In this document: piece after piece, positions 27,702 to 39,363 of the stretch
Numbering within the stretch: position 1 is the stretch's first letter
How the letters are laid out: each line of letters opens with the position of its first letter
Assembly: GCA_905221115.1 (NCBI GenBank)
Contig: CAJNBX010000002.1
Location: 62,001 to 126,000, forward strand
From: a bacterium
GTDB taxonomy: Bacteria > Bacillota > Bacilli > Lactobacillales > Streptococcaceae
DNA length: 64,000 bases
Direction of reading: 5' to 3'
The notes under the pieces: generated by a model
The model's database searches: none
What the model was told of the DNA's origin: nothing
Seen by the model: only the letters and a program-made list of their open reading frames with translations
Translations under genes and position numbers: made by a program

Positions 27702-28340
27702 TTATTTCAAATTTGTCAATACTTTTTCGATATCTGAGAAGACATCATTGATATCTTGATTACCTTCGATGTCATGAACCAAACCTTTGGCACGGTAGTG
27801 AGCAATGATTGGTTCTCCTTGAGCAATATTAACGTCCAAACGACGTTTTACTGTCTCAGGTTTATCATCTTCACGTTGGTAATAATCTTCTTCTTTATAG
27901 TCAACTGGTGGGTTAAAGACCTTGTGGAAAGTTTCTCCAGTTACGCGGTGGATGATACGGCCACTCAAACGTTCCAAGAGGCTATCTGGATTTACTTCAA
28001 TGTTGATAACACCTTCTAGTTCAATGCCGAGTTCAGCCAATGTTTTGTCCAAAGCATGAGCTTGTTCGATCGTACGTGGGTAACCATCCAACAAGAATCC
28101 TGTTTCTTTAATATCATCTTGTGAAAGACGTTCTTTTACAATCCCATTTGTAACTTCGTCAGGAACCAATTCACCCTTGTCAATGTATGACTTAGCAAGA
28201 ACACCCATTTCAGTTTGATTTGCCATAGCAGCACGGAACATATCACCTGTTGAGATATGTGCAACATGGAATTGTTCTACGATTTTTGCTGCTTGAGTTC
28301 CCTTACCTGCACCAGGTAAGCCCATAATCAAAAGATTCAT
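27702..28340 (-). CDS. adk: Adenylate kinase
   Basis: 212 residues. The P-loop [10 protein letters not shown] begins at residue 7, and the lid is [17 protein letters not shown] without the zinc cysteines seen in Bacillus. It converts AMP and ATP to two ADP. Sits between secY and infA as in most Firmicutes; the 116-nt gap to infA may hold an internal promoter. Confidence 0.99.
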
Positions 28341-28463
28341 GATTTGATCTCCTTATTTTATTTTTAAATAGAAGCAAAAAATCTTTTCACCCCTATTTAA
28401 AAACAAAATAGAAGAGGGGAGACCAAACTCTCACTAATGTTAGAGTTAAACCTCCACTCCCTC

Positions 28464-28488
28464 AGTATTTACTGATTCAGTAAATACT
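28464..28488 (-). other. 11-bp perfect hairpin after secY
   Basis: AGTATTTACTG-AAT-CAGTAAATACT directly behind the secY stop codon with no U-tract. It may be a processing site or a 3' stabiliser in the polycistronic mRNA. Confidence 0.6.
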
Positions 28489-28489
28489 T

Positions 28490-29800
28490 TTATTCTGTTC
28501 TATCCATGAAACCAACATACTTACGCTTCAATAGGTAACCTTCCAATTGTTTGATTCCTTCAATACCTGTAGAGATAATGATCAAAAGACTGGTTCCTCC
28601 AAAAGCAACTGCTTCTGAAAGTCCGAAAACATCTTTTGCTACGATTGGTAAAATAGAAATCACACCAAGGAAGAGAGAACCAACAGTTGCAAGACGACGA
28701 AGAAGTTTAGACATATATTCTTCTGTACCTTTACCAGGACGAACTCCGTGGATATAGGCACCGCTCTTTTGTAGGTTTTCTGCCGCTTTTTCAGGATTAA
28801 TCTGTACAAACGTATAGAAGAATGTAAAGAGAATAATCAATAAAGCATACATAGCAATACCAGTTGGTGAAGTTGTTGCCAGCATTTCTTGTGCTGTTCT
28901 TACCCAAGCCCAATCATGACCTGTAGCGCTCAAAAACTGAAGAATAGCCGCAGGCGCTGCAGTAATCGAACTTGCAAAGATAACGGGGATAACTCCAGCA
29001 GGGTTTACCTTCAAAGGAAGGTAAGAGCTAGATGGAGCACCTTGTGCAACCTTAGTATATTGGATTGGAATTTTGTATTCTGCTTGTTGAACATAGGTTG
29101 TAAAATAAATGATCAACAATACAGTAATAATCAAAATGATTACGAAAATGATAGATGAGTTGATACGGCTACTTGGGACGTTCACAAAGTAGTCCACATA
29201 GATGCCCTGAATCATCTCTGGAATTGAGGCAACAATCCCGGCAAAGATAATCATAGAAACACCATTTCCGTATCCCTTATCTGTAATTTGCTCTCCCAAC
29301 CAAGTCACAATCATGCTACCAGCTGTTAAGATGATACCAATCATGATAAAGACTTGTGGAGTAAGAGCTGTTTTCAACAATTGAGCTCCAGCCAAAGTAT
29401 TAAAACCAGCTGTAATCCCGATAGATTGCACAAAGGCTAGAACAAGAGCAATATAACGAGTAGCTTGATTTAATTTTCTTCGACCTACTTCCCCTTGTTT
29501 ACCCCACTCTACAAACTTGGGTAAAATATCCATTTGCAAGAGTTGGACAACGATAGAGGCCGTAATGTAGGGACTAACACCAAGAGCAAAAACTGAGAAG
29601 TTTTTCATGGCATTCCCTGAGACTAAGCTCAACATGTTTAAGAAGGATAATCCACTTAAAGCATTCAAGCTATTGGCATTCACACCAGGAACTGTAATAC
29701 TAGTTCCGATACGAAAGACCAAAACGATAAAAATTGTAAATAAAATTTTTGATCGAACCTGCTTGACCTTAAGAGCTTCTCTTAATAATTTAAAAAACAT
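28490..29800 (-). CDS. secY: Protein translocase subunit SecY
   Basis: 436 residues, ten transmembrane helices, the channel of the Sec translocon. Signature stretches: SALSGLSFLNMLSLVSG-like plug region, ITASIVVQLLQMDILPKF and RPGKGTEEYMSKLLRRLATV. Housekeeping SecY1 (not the accessory SecY2), given the ribosomal operon context. Confidence 0.99.
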   Translation of the reverse strand: MFFKLLREALKVKQVRSKILFTIFIVLVFRIGTSITVPGVNANSLNALSGLSFLNMLSLVSGNAMKNFSVFALGVSPYITASIVVQLLQMDILPKFVEWGKQGEVGRRKLNQATRYIALVLAFVQSIGITAGFNTLAGAQLLKTALTPQVFIMIGIILTAGSMIVTWLGEQITDKGYGNGVSMIIFAGIVASIPEMIQGIYVDYFVNVPSSRINSSIIFVIILIITVLLIIYFTTYVQQAEYKIPIQYTKVAQGAPSSSYLPLKVNPAGVIPVIFASSITAAPAAILQFLSATGHDWAWVRTAQEMLATTSPTGIAMYALLIILFTFFYTFVQINPEKAAENLQKSGAYIHGVRPGKGTEEYMSKLLRRLATVGSLFLGVISILPIVAKDVFGLSEAVAFGGTSLLIIISTGIEGIKQLEGYLLKRKYVGFMDRTE

Positions 29801-29812
29801 AGGTCACCTCTC

Positions 29813-30253
29813 TTAGATGACTTCTACTGAACCACCTTTAGCAGTGATAGCTTCTTCAGCTGATTTAGAGAATTTAGCTGCTTTCACAGTCAATTTCTTA
29901 GTCAACTCACCGTTACCAAGAATTTTAATACCTGATTTTTCAGCTTTAACAATTCCTGCTTCGATAAGAACAACTGGAGTAACTTCAGCACCATCTTCAA
30001 AGACGTTCAATTGGTCAAGGTTCACAATTGCGTATTCTTTAGCGTTGATGTTAGTGAATCCACGTTTTGGAAGACGACGGAACAATGGAGTTTGTCCACC
30101 TTCAAAACCAAGGCGAACTCCGCCACCGCTACGAGCTTTTTGACCTTTTTGACCACGACCAGATGTTTTACCGTTACCTGATGAAGTACCACGACCAACG
30201 CGGTTACGTACTTTACGAGAACCTTCTGCAGGTTTCAATTCATGAAGTTTCAT
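29813..30253 (-). CDS. rplO: Ribosomal protein L15
   Basis: 146 residues; [20 protein letters not shown] and the glycine-rich [20 protein letters not shown] stretch are diagnostic. Late-assembly 50S protein. Separated from rpmD by 144 nt with a strong hairpin. Confidence 0.99.
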   Translation of the reverse strand: MKLHELKPAEGSRKVRNRVGRGTSSGNGKTSGRGQKGQKARSGGGVRLGFEGGQTPLFRRLPKRGFTNINAKEYAIVNLDQLNVFEDGAEVTPVVLIEAGIVKAEKSGIKILGNGELTKKLTVKAAKFSKSAEEAITAKGGSVEVI

Positions 30254-30358
30254 TTTTATTTTCTCCTCTTTTGTAAAATGCTAGCGCCGATAAGGGAGAA
30301 AAGGTTGTCTCCCCCATCAACTCGCCTATACGACGTCATCATAGATGACTATATCTAG

Positions 30359-30392
30359 TTTTAGGGGATGGTATAGTGCACATCCCCTAAAA
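30359..30392. other. 12-bp perfect hairpin between rpmD and rplO
   Basis: TTTTAGGGGATG (30359-30370) pairs with CATCCCCTAAAA (30381-30392) around a 10-nt loop. It is terminator-like in both directions but sits inside the operon, so it may attenuate or stabilise the transcript. Confidence 0.65.
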
Positions 30393-30397
30393 ATTCA

Positions 30398-30580
30398 TTA
30401 GTTTACTTCTTCAACTGTTACCAAGTGAGATACTGCTGTGATCATACCACGGATAGCAGCGTTATCTTCTTTAATAACAGAGCTGTTCAATTTGCCAAGT
30501 CCAAGTGCTACAACAGTTTTACGTTGTGATGGAATGCGTCCGATTGGAGACTTAGTCAAAGTAATTTTAATTTGAGCCAT
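30398..30580 (-). CDS. rpmD: Ribosomal protein L30
   Basis: 60 residues from ATG 30580 ([20 protein letters not shown]), with a good ribosome site; longer readings have none. Lies 13 nt after rpsE. Confidence 0.98.
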   Translation of the reverse strand: MAQIKITLTKSPIGRIPSQRKTVVALGLGKLNSSVIKEDNAAIRGMITAVSHLVTVEEVN

Positions 30581-30593
30581 TTTATCCCCTTTC

Positions 30594-31088
30594 TTATGCC
30601 AAATCAGAAACTGAAATACCACGAAGGGCAGCAACTTCTTCAGCGCGTTTCAATTGTTTCAAACCTTCAACAGTTGCACGAACAATGTTGATTGGAGTGT
30701 TAGAACCAAGTGATTTAGATGTAATATCTGCCACACCTGCCAATTCCACAACGGCACGAACTGCACCACCAGCGGCAACTCCAGAACCTTCTACAGCAGG
30801 TTTCAACAATACTTTAGCTCCACCGAATTCTGAAAGAACTTCGTGTGGGATTGTTGTTCCAACCATAGGAACTTCGATCAAGTTTTTCTTAGCATCATCT
30901 ACTGCTTTACGGATTGCTTCTGGAACTTCTTGAGCTTTACCAGTACCAAATCCTACGCGACCGTTGTGGTCACCAACAACAACAAGAGCTGCGAAACGAA
31001 GACGACGTCCACCTTTAACAACTTTTGTAACACGGTTGACAGCAACTACGCGTTCTTCTAATTCAACTGCATTGTCTTTAAATGCCAT
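30594..31088 (-). CDS. rpsE: Ribosomal protein S5
   Basis: 164 residues. N-terminal double-stranded RNA-binding domain ([20 protein letters not shown]) and C-terminal domain with the [12 protein letters not shown] stretch. Contributes to decoding accuracy; spectinomycin contacts lie around residues 20-30, which look wild-type. Confidence 0.99.
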   Translation of the reverse strand: MAFKDNAVELEERVVAVNRVTKVVKGGRRLRFAALVVVGDHNGRVGFGTGKAQEVPEAIRKAVDDAKKNLIEVPMVGTTIPHEVLSEFGGAKVLLKPAVEGSGVAAGGAVRAVVELAGVADITSKSLGSNTPINIVRATVEGLKQLKRAEEVAALRGISVSDLA

Positions 31089-31105
31089 TTTCTAGTGTCC
31101 TCCTA

Positions 31106-31462
31106 TTAGAATTTCAATCCGTTTTCACGAGCTGCATCAGCCAAAGCTTTCACACGTCCGTGATATAGATATCCACCGCGGTCGAACACCACTTCTGAAA
31201 TACCTTTAGCGTTTGCACGTTCTGCAACGAGTTTACCGACAGCAACGGCTTGTTCAGTTTTAGTTCCTTTTGAAACTTCTTTGTCAAGAGTTGAAGCACT
31301 TGCGAGCGTTACACCCGCTACGTCATCAATCACTTGAGCGTAGATGCCTGTATTAGAACGGAATACGTTCAAACGTGGGCGATCAGCAGTTCCAGAGAGT
31401 TTTCCGCGAACGCGACGATGGCGTTTTTGGCGGAGTTTGTTTTTATCTGGTTTTGAAATCAC
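31106..31462 (-). CDS. rplR: Ribosomal protein L18
   Basis: 118 residues from a GTG start at 31462, with GAGGTG just upstream; this gives the family start [14 protein letters not shown]. Binds 5S rRNA with L5. The [20 protein letters not shown] end is diagnostic. Confidence 0.97.
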
Positions 31463-31545
31463 AGTTTTCACCTCTTTAGTTTTAAATCGTGTGCTATGCA
31501 CAAAGTTGGAAAATAGGTTGGTGGTTGAGAATCAACCACTCAACA

Positions 31546-32082
31546 TTATTTACCTGTTTTACCTTCTTTACGGCGAACGAATTCACCAACGTAACGGATA
31601 CCTTTACCTTTATATGGTTCTGGTGAACGAAGGCTACGTACGTAAGCAGCTGTTTGACCAACTACTTCTTTTGAAATTCCGCTAACAACGATTGTTGTTG
31701 GGTTTGGAAGTTCAAAAGTAATTCCTTCTGGAGCTTCAACTTCGTCTGGATGAGATTTACCAACAGCCAAAACAAGTTTAGATCCTTGAAGTTGTGCACG
31801 GTAACCAACCCCGCGCATTTCAAGTTCTTTCTTGAATCCTTCTGATACACCAATAACCATGTTGTTCAAAAGGGCACGAGTAGTTCCGTGGATAGTTTTC
31901 ATTTCTTTTGAATCGTTTGGACGGTGAAGAGTTACTTCAGTACCTTCCACACGGATTTCAATATCTTTTGAGAACTCACGAGTAAGTTCTCCTTTAGGTC
32001 CTTTTACAGTTACAACGTTGTCATTGTTAGTGAGTTCAACACCAGCAGGCAACACGATAACTTTATTACCAATACGTGACAT
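31546..32082 (-). CDS. rplF: Ribosomal protein L6
   Basis: 178 residues of two repeated RNA-binding domains; [20 protein letters not shown] at the end is diagnostic. 50S protein near the sarcin-ricin loop. The 191-nt gap to rpsH holds only short hairpins. Confidence 0.99.
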   Translation of the reverse strand: MSRIGNKVIVLPAGVELTNNDNVVTVKGPKGELTREFSKDIEIRVEGTEVTLHRPNDSKEMKTIHGTTRALLNNMVIGVSEGFKKELEMRGVGYRAQLQGSKLVLAVGKSHPDEVEAPEGITFELPNPTTIVVSGISKEVVGQTAAYVRSLRSPEPYKGKGIRYVGEFVRRKEGKTGK

Positions 32083-32273
32083 GTTTATTTTCTCCTGTTA
32101 AATTGTCAGGCCAGAAAGGCCAGTTTTCACGGGGTTCAGATACTTATTTAGTTCAAGAGCTGAACTGAACACGCTCTAAGAACTGTGCAAAATAGATAAG
32201 TTGGCTTGTTTGTAAACAAACTTCTCCAACTTCCTAATTTTGCTTTGTTCTTTACGAGCTTTGTATCTTGATT

Positions 32274-32672
32274 TTACCAAACGTAAGCGATAACTTCTCC
32301 ACCAACATTCTTTTGGCGTGCTTCTTTATCAGTAAGCAAACCTTCAGAAGTTGAAAGGATAGCAATTCCAAGTCCGTTAAGAACTTTTGGAAGGTCTTCA
32401 CGTTTTTTGTAGACACGAAGTCCTGGTTTAGAAACACGTTTCAAGTTAGTGATAACTTTTTCACCGTTTGGTCCGTATTTAAGGAATACACGGATGATGC
32501 CTTGTTTGTCATCTTCGATGATTTCAACGTTTTTTACAAAACCTTCGCGTTTAAGGATTTCAGCAATCCCTTTTTTGATGTTTGATGCAGGTACTTCAAG
32601 TACTTCGTGTTTCGCTTGGTTAGCGTTACGAATACGAGTTAGGAAGTCTGCGATTGGGTCAGTCATAACCAT
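32274..32672 (-). CDS. rpsH: Ribosomal protein S8
   Basis: 132 residues, [20 protein letters not shown] to GGEVIAYVW. Primary 16S rRNA binder and, in E. coli, the translational regulator of the spc operon. The gaps on both sides (191 and 181 nt) are unusually long for this operon. Confidence 0.99.
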   Translation of the reverse strand: MVMTDPIADFLTRIRNANQAKHEVLEVPASNIKKGIAEILKREGFVKNVEIIEDDKQGIIRVFLKYGPNGEKVITNLKRVSKPGLRVYKKREDLPKVLNGLGIAILSTSEGLLTDKEARQKNVGGEVIAYVW

Positions 32673-32853
32673 TTTATTTTTCTCCTCTTACTAGTAGTTT
32701 GCAAGTTGCACTTGCTAGTTAATGATTGAGCTAGGCTCAGAATATGTTTTCTAGGTTTCAATTCCTAAGTGAGTCTAGGCATCTGCTTGCAGGCATAACT
32801 TGAGTTAGGCACAAGCAGATAACGACGAATCACGACGGGATTGAAAGCTAGAA

Positions 32854-33039
32854 TTACCAAGATGCTTTTGTTACACCAGGAATTTGTCCTTTGTAAGCTA
32901 ATTCACGGAAGCAAACACGGCAAAGTTTAAATTTGCGGTAAACTGAATGTGGACGACCACATTTTTCACAACGAGTATAAGCTTGAGTAGAGAACTTCGC
33001 TGGACGTTTGTTCTTAGCAATCATTGATTTTTTAGCCAT
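32854..33039 (-). CDS. rpsN: Ribosomal protein S14 type Z
   Basis: 61 residues with a zinc site Cys24, Cys27, Cys40, Cys43 ([20 protein letters not shown]). This is the zinc-containing form; a zinc-free paralogue normally lies elsewhere in streptococci. Confidence 0.98.
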
Positions 33040-33056
33040 TAGATTTACCTCCTATA

Positions 33057-33599
33057 TTATTTTGCAAAAGGCATTCCAAGGCCTGTAAGCAATGCACGTG
33101 ACTCTTCGTCAGTGTTAGCAGTTGTTACGATAACGATGTCAAGACCACGAGTTTTGTCAACGTCATCGAAGTTGATTTCTGGGAAGATCAATTGTTCTTT
33201 CACACCAAGTGTGTAGTTTCCGCGTCCATCAAATGATTTTGTTGGAACACCGTGGAAGTCACGTACACGTGGAAGTGAAACTGAAACCAATTTATCCAAG
33301 AATTCGTACATACGTTCACCACGAAGGGTAACTTTTGCACCGATCGCAACACCTTCACGAAGACGGAAGCCGGCGATTGATTTTTTAGCTTTAGTGATAA
33401 GTGGTTTTTGACCTGAGATAAGCGCCAATTCTTCAGCAGCTTTTTCAAGGCTTTTAGCGTTTGATACAGCTTCACCAACACCCATGTTCAAAACGATCTT
33501 ATCTACTTTAGGCACAGCCATCACTGATGAGTAGTTGAATTGTTCTGTCAAAGCAGGAACTACTTCATTAAGATATTTTTCTTTTAAACGATTTGCCAT
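33057..33599 (-). CDS. rplE: Ribosomal protein L5
   Basis: 180 residues; 5S rRNA-binding protein of the central protuberance. [18 protein letters not shown] and [20 protein letters not shown] are diagnostic. Confidence 0.99.
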   Translation of the reverse strand: MANRLKEKYLNEVVPALTEQFNYSSVMAVPKVDKIVLNMGVGEAVSNAKSLEKAAEELALISGQKPLITKAKKSIAGFRLREGVAIGAKVTLRGERMYEFLDKLVSVSLPRVRDFHGVPTKSFDGRGNYTLGVKEQLIFPEINFDDVDKTRGLDIVIVTTANTDEESRALLTGLGMPFAK

Positions 33600-33622
33600 T
33601 ATACTTCTCCTTTCCTTCGTGA

Positions 33623-33928
33623 TTAATCAAGCACTTCGCCTGATTTTTTGTTGTAGCGAACTTTTTTACCGTCTACAAATTTGTAACCAACACGACCAGC
33701 TACACCATTTTTGTCCAAAACTTGAACGTTTGATACGTGGATAGCTGCTTCTTTCTCGATGATACCACCTTGAGGAAGCTCGTTAGTTGGACGTTGGTGT
33801 TTCTTAACGATGTTAACACCTTCAACGATAACTTTGTTTACTTTTGGAAGGGCAGTAAGGACAACAGCTTCTGTTCCCTTATCTTTACCAGCGATTACGC
33901 GAACTTTGTCGCCTTTTTTTACAAACAT
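33623..33928 (-). CDS. rplX: Ribosomal protein L24
   Basis: 101 residues with the KOW motif ([20 protein letters not shown]). Assembly initiator of the 50S subunit. The 78-nt gap upstream holds a CCCTGGAGGTAAATCCAGGG-type hairpin. Confidence 0.98.
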
Positions 33929-34006
33929 TAGGTTTCTCCTTGATTTTTCTTACGCCCATAAGGGCACCCTGGAGGTAAATCCAGGGGACTAGTTTGTTTC
34001 TAAAAA

Positions 34007-34375
34007 TTAAAGTACTTCTGGAGCAAGTGACACGATCTTCATGAAGCCACCTTCACGCAATTCACGTGCAACTGGGCCAAAGATACGTGTTCCGCGAGGA
34101 GTTTTGTCTTCACGGATGATAACTGCTGCGTTTTCGTCAAATTTGATGTATGAACCATCAGCACGACGAGCACCTGATTTAGTACGAACGATAACTGCTT
34201 TAACAACGTCACCTTTTTTAACCGCACCACCAGGAGTAGCTTGTTTTACAGATGCCACGATAACATCACCGATGTTTGCAAATTTACGTCCTGAACCACC
34301 AAGAACTTTGATAGTCAAGATTTCGCGAGCACCGCTGTTGTCTGCGACTTTCAAACGAGTTTCTGTTTGAATCAT
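34007..34375 (-). CDS. rplN: Ribosomal protein L14
   Basis: 122 residues, [19 protein letters not shown] to [10 protein letters not shown], the highly conserved interface protein of the 50S subunit. First gene of the spc block. Confidence 0.99.
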   Translation of the reverse strand: MIQTETRLKVADNSGAREILTIKVLGGSGRKFANIGDVIVASVKQATPGGAVKKGDVVKAVIVRTKSGARRADGSYIKFDENAAVIIREDKTPRGTRIFGPVARELREGGFMKIVSLAPEVL

Positions 34376-34400
34376 TTCAGTTTTCTCCTTTCAGGTTTGA

Positions 34401-34661
34401 TTAGATGATGACCGCTTCTTCAACAACTTCTACAAGACGGAAACGTTTTGTAGCTGAAAGCGGACGAGTTTCCATGATACGTACGATATCGCCTTCTTTG
34501 GCAACATTGTTTTCATCATGAGCTTTGTATTTTTTAGAGTAGTTAATACGTTTACCATAGACTGGGTGGTTACGTTTTGTTTCAACTACAACTGTGATTG
34601 TTTTGTCCATTTTGTCAGATACAACACGTCCAACAAGAACTTTACGATTATTGCGTTCCAT
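34401..34661 (-). CDS. rpsQ: Ribosomal protein S17
   Basis: 86 residues; OB-fold 16S rRNA binder, with [17 protein letters not shown] and [21 protein letters not shown]. Last gene of the S10 block. Confidence 0.99.
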
Positions 34662-34685
34662 TGAAATTTCTCCTTCCCTAGTCTA

Positions 34686-34892
34686 TTATTTCGCTTCAGA
34701 TTGAACTGTTTTGATACGAGCGATTTGTTTTTTAACTTCTTTCAAGCGAGCTGTTTGTTCCAATTGACCAGTAGCAGCTTGAAAACGAAGTTCAAACAAT
34801 TCTTTTTTCAATTCGTTTTCGCGCTTCGCGAGTTCTTCTTGAGAAAGACCACGAAGTTCTTTAACAAATTCTTTTACTTCATTAAGTTTCAT
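34686..34892 (-). CDS. rpmC: Ribosomal protein L29
   Basis: 68 residues in two helices at the exit tunnel; [20 protein letters not shown] and [16 protein letters not shown] are typical. Confidence 0.98.
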
Positions 34893-34901
34893 GCCTTCTC
34901 C

Positions 34902-35315
34902 TTATTCTGCTTCACGTTTTACGAATTTACATTTAACTGGCAATTTGTGGCTAGCAAGACGAAGCGCTTCGCGTGCAATCTCTTCAGATACACCAGCAAT
35001 TTCGAACATCACTTTACCACGTTTAACTGGTGCTACCCAACCTTCAGGTGCCCCTTTCCCAGATCCCATACGCACACCGATAGCTTTAGCAGTGTATGAT
35101 TTGTGTGGGAAGATTTTAATCCAAACTTTACCACCACGTTTCATGTAACGAGTCATGGCGATACGAGCAGCTTCGATTTGGCGGTTAGTGATCCAGTGGC
35201 TAGTTGTAGCTTGAAGACCGTATTCACCGAATGCTACTTCTTTTCCACCTTTTGCTTCACCGCGCATTTTTCCACGGAATTCACGACGGTGTTTAACACG
35301 TTTAGGTACTAACAT
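34902..35315 (-). CDS. rplP: Ribosomal protein L16
   Basis: 137 residues; organises the A-site region of the 50S subunit. [18 protein letters not shown] and [20 protein letters not shown] are diagnostic. Overlaps nothing; 3 nt from rpsC. Confidence 0.99.
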   Translation of the reverse strand: MLVPKRVKHRREFRGKMRGEAKGGKEVAFGEYGLQATTSHWITNRQIEAARIAMTRYMKRGGKVWIKIFPHKSYTAKAIGVRMGSGKGAPEGWVAPVKRGKVMFEIAGVSEEIAREALRLASHKLPVKCKFVKREAE

Positions 35316-35318
35316 TGG

Positions 35319-35972
35319 TTATTTACCTCCTTTAGTGTTTTTGCGAGCTGGAAGAACTTCACCACGGTAGATCCATACTTTAACACCAAGTTTACCGTAT
35401 GTAGTATCTGCTTCTTCCCAAGCGTAATCGATATCTGCACGAAGTGTGTGAAGTGGAACAGTTCCTTCAGAGTATCCTTCAGCACGGGCGATATCTGCAC
35501 CGTTCAAACGACCTGATACTTGAGTTTTGATTCCTTTAGCTCCAGCACGCATTGCACGTTGGATTGCTTGTTTTTGTGCACGACGGAAAGCAACACGTTG
35601 CTCCAATTGACGAGCAATACCTTCACCTACAAGGTGAGCATCCAAATCAGGTTGTTTGATTTCGATGATGTTGATGTGTACTTGTTTTCCAGTCAATTTG
35701 TTAAGTTTTGCACGGAGTGCATCAACGTTAGCACCACCTTTACCGATTACCATACCTGGTTTAGCAGTGTGAAGTGAAACGTTAACTTTGTTTACTGCGC
35801 GTTCGATTTCGATAGTTGAAACTGCTGCGTCAGCAAGTTCTTTTTGAACGAATTTACGGATTGCAAGATCTTCATGAAGGTAATCCGCGTATTCTTTTTC
35901 AGCATACCATTTGGCATCCCAATCACGGATGATGCCGACACGCATACCAATTGGATGTACTTTTTGACCCAC
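35319..35972 (-). CDS. rpsC: Ribosomal protein S3
   Basis: 217 residues with a KH domain ([20 protein letters not shown]) at the mRNA entry channel. [20 protein letters not shown] is the invariant start. Confidence 0.99.
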
Positions 35973-35984
35973 GATTTTACCTCC

Positions 35985-36329
35985 TTATTTTTCTGCAACA
36001 GCTACAGTGATGTGAGCTGTACGTTTGTTGATTGGTGAAGCTGAACCTTTCGCACGTGGACGGAAACGTTTCATAGTTGGTCCTTCGTTTGCGAATGCTT
36101 CAGATACTACCAAGTTAGCTTTATCCAAACCAAAGTTGTTTTCAGCGTTAGCTACAGCTGAGTTCAAAACTTTCAAGATGATTTCAGCAGCTTTGTTTGG
36201 AGTGAATGTCAAGATTGCGATTGCATCGGCTACGCTTTTACCACGGATGTTATCAAGAACAAGACGTGATTTACGAGGTGAAACACGTACTGTACGAGCC
36301 ATTGCTTTAGCTGAAGTAATTTCTGCCAT
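35985..36329 (-). CDS. rplV: Ribosomal protein L22
   Basis: 114 residues; its loop lines the exit tunnel and is a macrolide-resistance site, here apparently normal ([20 protein letters not shown]). Confidence 0.99.
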   Translation of the reverse strand: MAEITSAKAMARTVRVSPRKSRLVLDNIRGKSVADAIAILTFTPNKAAEIILKVLNSAVANAENNFGLDKANLVVSEAFANEGPTMKRFRPRAKGSASPINKRTAHITVAVAEK

Positions 36330-36340
36330 TTATGTTCTCC

Positions 36341-36622
36341 TTATTTTCTACGTGTTTTCTTGTCGTCTGCAGCGTGACCTTTGTAAGTACGAGTTGGTGC
36401 AAATTCACCAAGTTTGTGACCTACCATGTCTTCTTGGATGTAAACAGGTACGTGTTTACGTCCGTCATAAACTGCAATAGTGTAACCAATGAAACTTGGG
36501 AAGATCGTTGAACGACGTGACCAAGTTTTAATAACTTTTTTCTTTTCGTCGTTAGCTTGAGCTTCAACTTTTTTCATCAAATGCTCATCGACGAAAGGTC
36601 CTTTTTTAAGACTGCGTCCCAT
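36341..36622 (-). CDS. rpsS: Ribosomal protein S19
   Basis: 93 residues from ATG 36622 ([18 protein letters not shown]), preceded by AAGGAGA. Upstream in-frame codons are not conserved in the family. 30S head protein. Confidence 0.98.
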
Positions 36623-36725
36623 TTTTATATTTTCTCCTTTAAATGTTGTACCACAGCGGCTTGCGCTCACATGGAGCGCTACCGAGCTGGCGGATTTACT
36701 AGTTGCTTAAGCGACTAGCTTAATA

Positions 36726-37559
36726 TTATTTCTCGTTGCGACGACGAACGATAAGTTTGTCAGATTTCGCTTTCTTGTTACGAGTTTTAAGACCAAGAGC
36801 AGGTTTGCCCCATGGAGTAGATGGTGCTTTACGACCAACTGGTGCTTTACCTTCACCACCACCGTGTGGGTGATCGTTAGGGTTCATTACAGAACCACGA
36901 ACTGTTGGGCGGATACCTTTCCAACGGCTGCGTCCTGCTTTACCAAGGTTTACAAGTCCATGTTGTTCGTTTCCGACAACACCAACTGTAGCACGGCAAG
37001 TTCCAAGAATCATACGAACTTCACCTGATTGAAGACGAACAAGAACGTATTTACCTTCAGAACCCAATACTTGAGCAGATGCACCAGCAGCACGTACCAA
37101 TTCACCACCACGACCTGGTTTCAACTCGATGTTGTGGATCAAAGTACCAACTGGGATGTTAGCAAGTGGAAGAGCGTTCCCGACTTTGATATCTGCTTCT
37201 GGACCTGAAACGATACGTTGACCAACTTCAAGACCTTTTGGAGCGATGATGTACGCTTTCACACCGTCAGTGTAGTGTACAAGAGCGATGTTTGCAGAAC
37301 GGTTTGGATCGTACTCGATTGTTTTAACAACTGCTTCAACGTTGTCTTTGTTACGTTTGAAGTCAACCAAACGGTAGAAACGTTTGTGTCCACCACCTTG
37401 GTGACGAACTGTGATACGACCGTTGTTGTTACGACCAGCCTTGCTCTTCAATGCAACAAGCAATGATTTTTCAGGAGTGCTTGTTGTGATTTCAGCGAAA
37501 TCCAAAGAAGTCATATTACGGCGACCGTTTGTTGTTGGTTTATAAACACGAATTCCCAC
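36726..37559 (-). CDS. rplB: Ribosomal protein L2
   Basis: 277 residues; one of the most conserved 50S proteins, needed for subunit association and peptidyl transfer. [20 protein letters not shown] carries the essential His region. Confidence 0.99.
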
Positions 37560-37576
37560 GATATTTCCTCCTTAGA

Positions 37577-37873
37577 TTATTCAGCTTCAGCAGCAAACAA
37601 CTCGATTGCTTTTGAATCAGCTGTAAGTGTGATGATAGCTTTTTTAGTTTTGTTAGTAAAACCAGTGTAACGTCCAACACGTTTAGCTTTTGGTTTTACG
37701 TTGATTGTGTTAACATTAGCAACTTTAACACCTTCGAAAGCAGCTTCAACAGCTTGCTTGATCAAAAGTTTGTGTGCACGAGTGTCAACTTCAAATACAT
37801 ATTTTCCTGCTTCAAGTTGAGCCATTGAGCTTTCAGTGATGACAGGTTTTTTGATAACATCATACAAATTCAT
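37577..37873 (-). CDS. rplW: Ribosomal protein L23
   Basis: 98 residues, the chaperone and SRP docking protein at the tunnel exit. Start overlaps the rplD stop (TAATG), so translation is coupled. Confidence 0.99.
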
Positions 37874-38496
37874 TATGCAAGAACCTCCTCGATTTTAGAG
37901 ATAGCTGCTTGAGTAACAAGAAGTTTGTCACTATTTGCGATGTCAAGAACACTTGCAGTTGTAGCAGTCGCAACTTTCACGTTTGGAAGGTTACGAGCTG
38001 AAAGAGCTGCGAATTCGTTTCCTTCTTCAAGAATAACAAGGACTTTAGAATCGATGCTCAAAGCTGCAAGAACTTTTGCAAATTCAGCAGTTTTTGGAGC
38101 TGTAAATTCAAGAGAATCAACGGCTACAAATTTATTTTCAGCAACTTTTTCTGAGTAAACAGATTTAAGCGCAAGGCGACGAACTTTTTGAGGAAGTTTG
38201 TACGCATAGCTACGTGGAGTTGGTCCGAAGACGATTCCACCACCACGCCATTGTGGAGAGCGGATAGAACCTTGACGAGCACGTCCAGTTCCTTTTTGAC
38301 GCCATGGTTTGCGTCCGCCACCTGAAACAGCTGAGCGGTTTTTAACTGCGTGAGTTCCTTGACGAAGGCTAGCACGTTGGCTGATGATCACATCAAACAC
38401 AACAGATTGGTTTGGTTCGATACCAAAGATTGCATCGTTAAGAACAACTTCGCCCGCTTGTTTACCAGTTTGGTCGAATAATGTTACATTTGCCAT
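37873..38496 (-). CDS. rplD: Ribosomal protein L4
   Basis: 207 residues. The tunnel loop has [18 protein letters not shown], the macrolide-resistance hot spot, in wild-type form. In E. coli L4 autoregulates the S10 operon; no matching leader was established here. Confidence 0.99.
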
Positions 38497-38520
38497 TTTG
38501 ACTGTATTCCCCTTTCCTTA

Positions 38521-39147
38521 TTATTTACCAGCTTTAACTGCTGATTTGATAGTGATAAGAGATTTCTTAGCACCTGGTACGTTACCTTTGATAAGGATAA
38601 CGTTCTTTTCTGGAACAACTTGTACAACTTCAAGGTTTTGAATTGTTACGCGGTCGCCACCCATACGTCCTGCAAGGTTTTTACCTTTGAATACGCGGTT
38701 AGGTGCAACAGGTCCCATAGAACCTGGACGACGGTGGTAACGAGAACCGTGAGCCATTGGTCCACGTGATTGTCCGTGGCGTTTGATAACACCTTGGAAA
38801 CCTTTACCTTTAGAAGTACCAGTTACGTCAACAACGTCTCCAGCTGCGAATGTTTCAACTGTGATTTCAGCACCAACTTCCAAGCCTTCAACGTTTTTGA
38901 ATTCACGAATGAAGCGCTTAGGAGCCGTGTTAGCTTTCGCTACATGTCCTTTAGCAGGTTTGTTGCTCAATACTTCGCGTTTGTCATCGAAACCAACTTG
39001 GATAGCGTTGTATCCGTCTGTTTCAACAGTTTTAACTTGAAGAACAACGTTTGGAGTTGCTTCAATAACTGTTACAGGGATCAATTCGCCAGCTTCAGTG
39101 AAGATTTGAGTCATTCCCACTTTTTTCCCTAAGATTCCTTTTGTCAT
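38521..39147 (-). CDS. rplC: Ribosomal protein L3
   Basis: 208 residues, [18 protein letters not shown] to the C-terminus with [18 protein letters not shown]. The central [13 protein letters not shown] loop reaches the peptidyl-transferase centre. Confidence 0.99.
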
Positions 39148-39264
39148 GAGAAAATAGTTCCTTTTCTATATTTTTTATTCAAAAAGTTTTTAACGAGCGT
39201 TTTTTATGCTCAAGTCTAAGATACAAAGGGCGTCAAACTCAAAGTGAAAATAGGAAACTGACGC

Positions 39265-39281
39265 AGTGTCTAGCAGACACT
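39265..39281. other. Hairpin in the rpsJ-rplC gap
   Basis: AGTGTCT-AGC-AGACACT, a perfect 7-bp palindrome in the 216-nt untranslated gap between rpsJ and rplC, which is long for this operon. Other weak stems (GAGC...GCTC near 39195) lie nearby. No U-tract follows. Confidence 0.5.
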
Positions 39282-39363
39282 AGGAAGTTTATCTTTTTCA
39301 CACCGAGTTTAGCCCGTGTTCAATTAGATTGAAACACCAGCCTCTGCTCTTTTATATTTTAGA

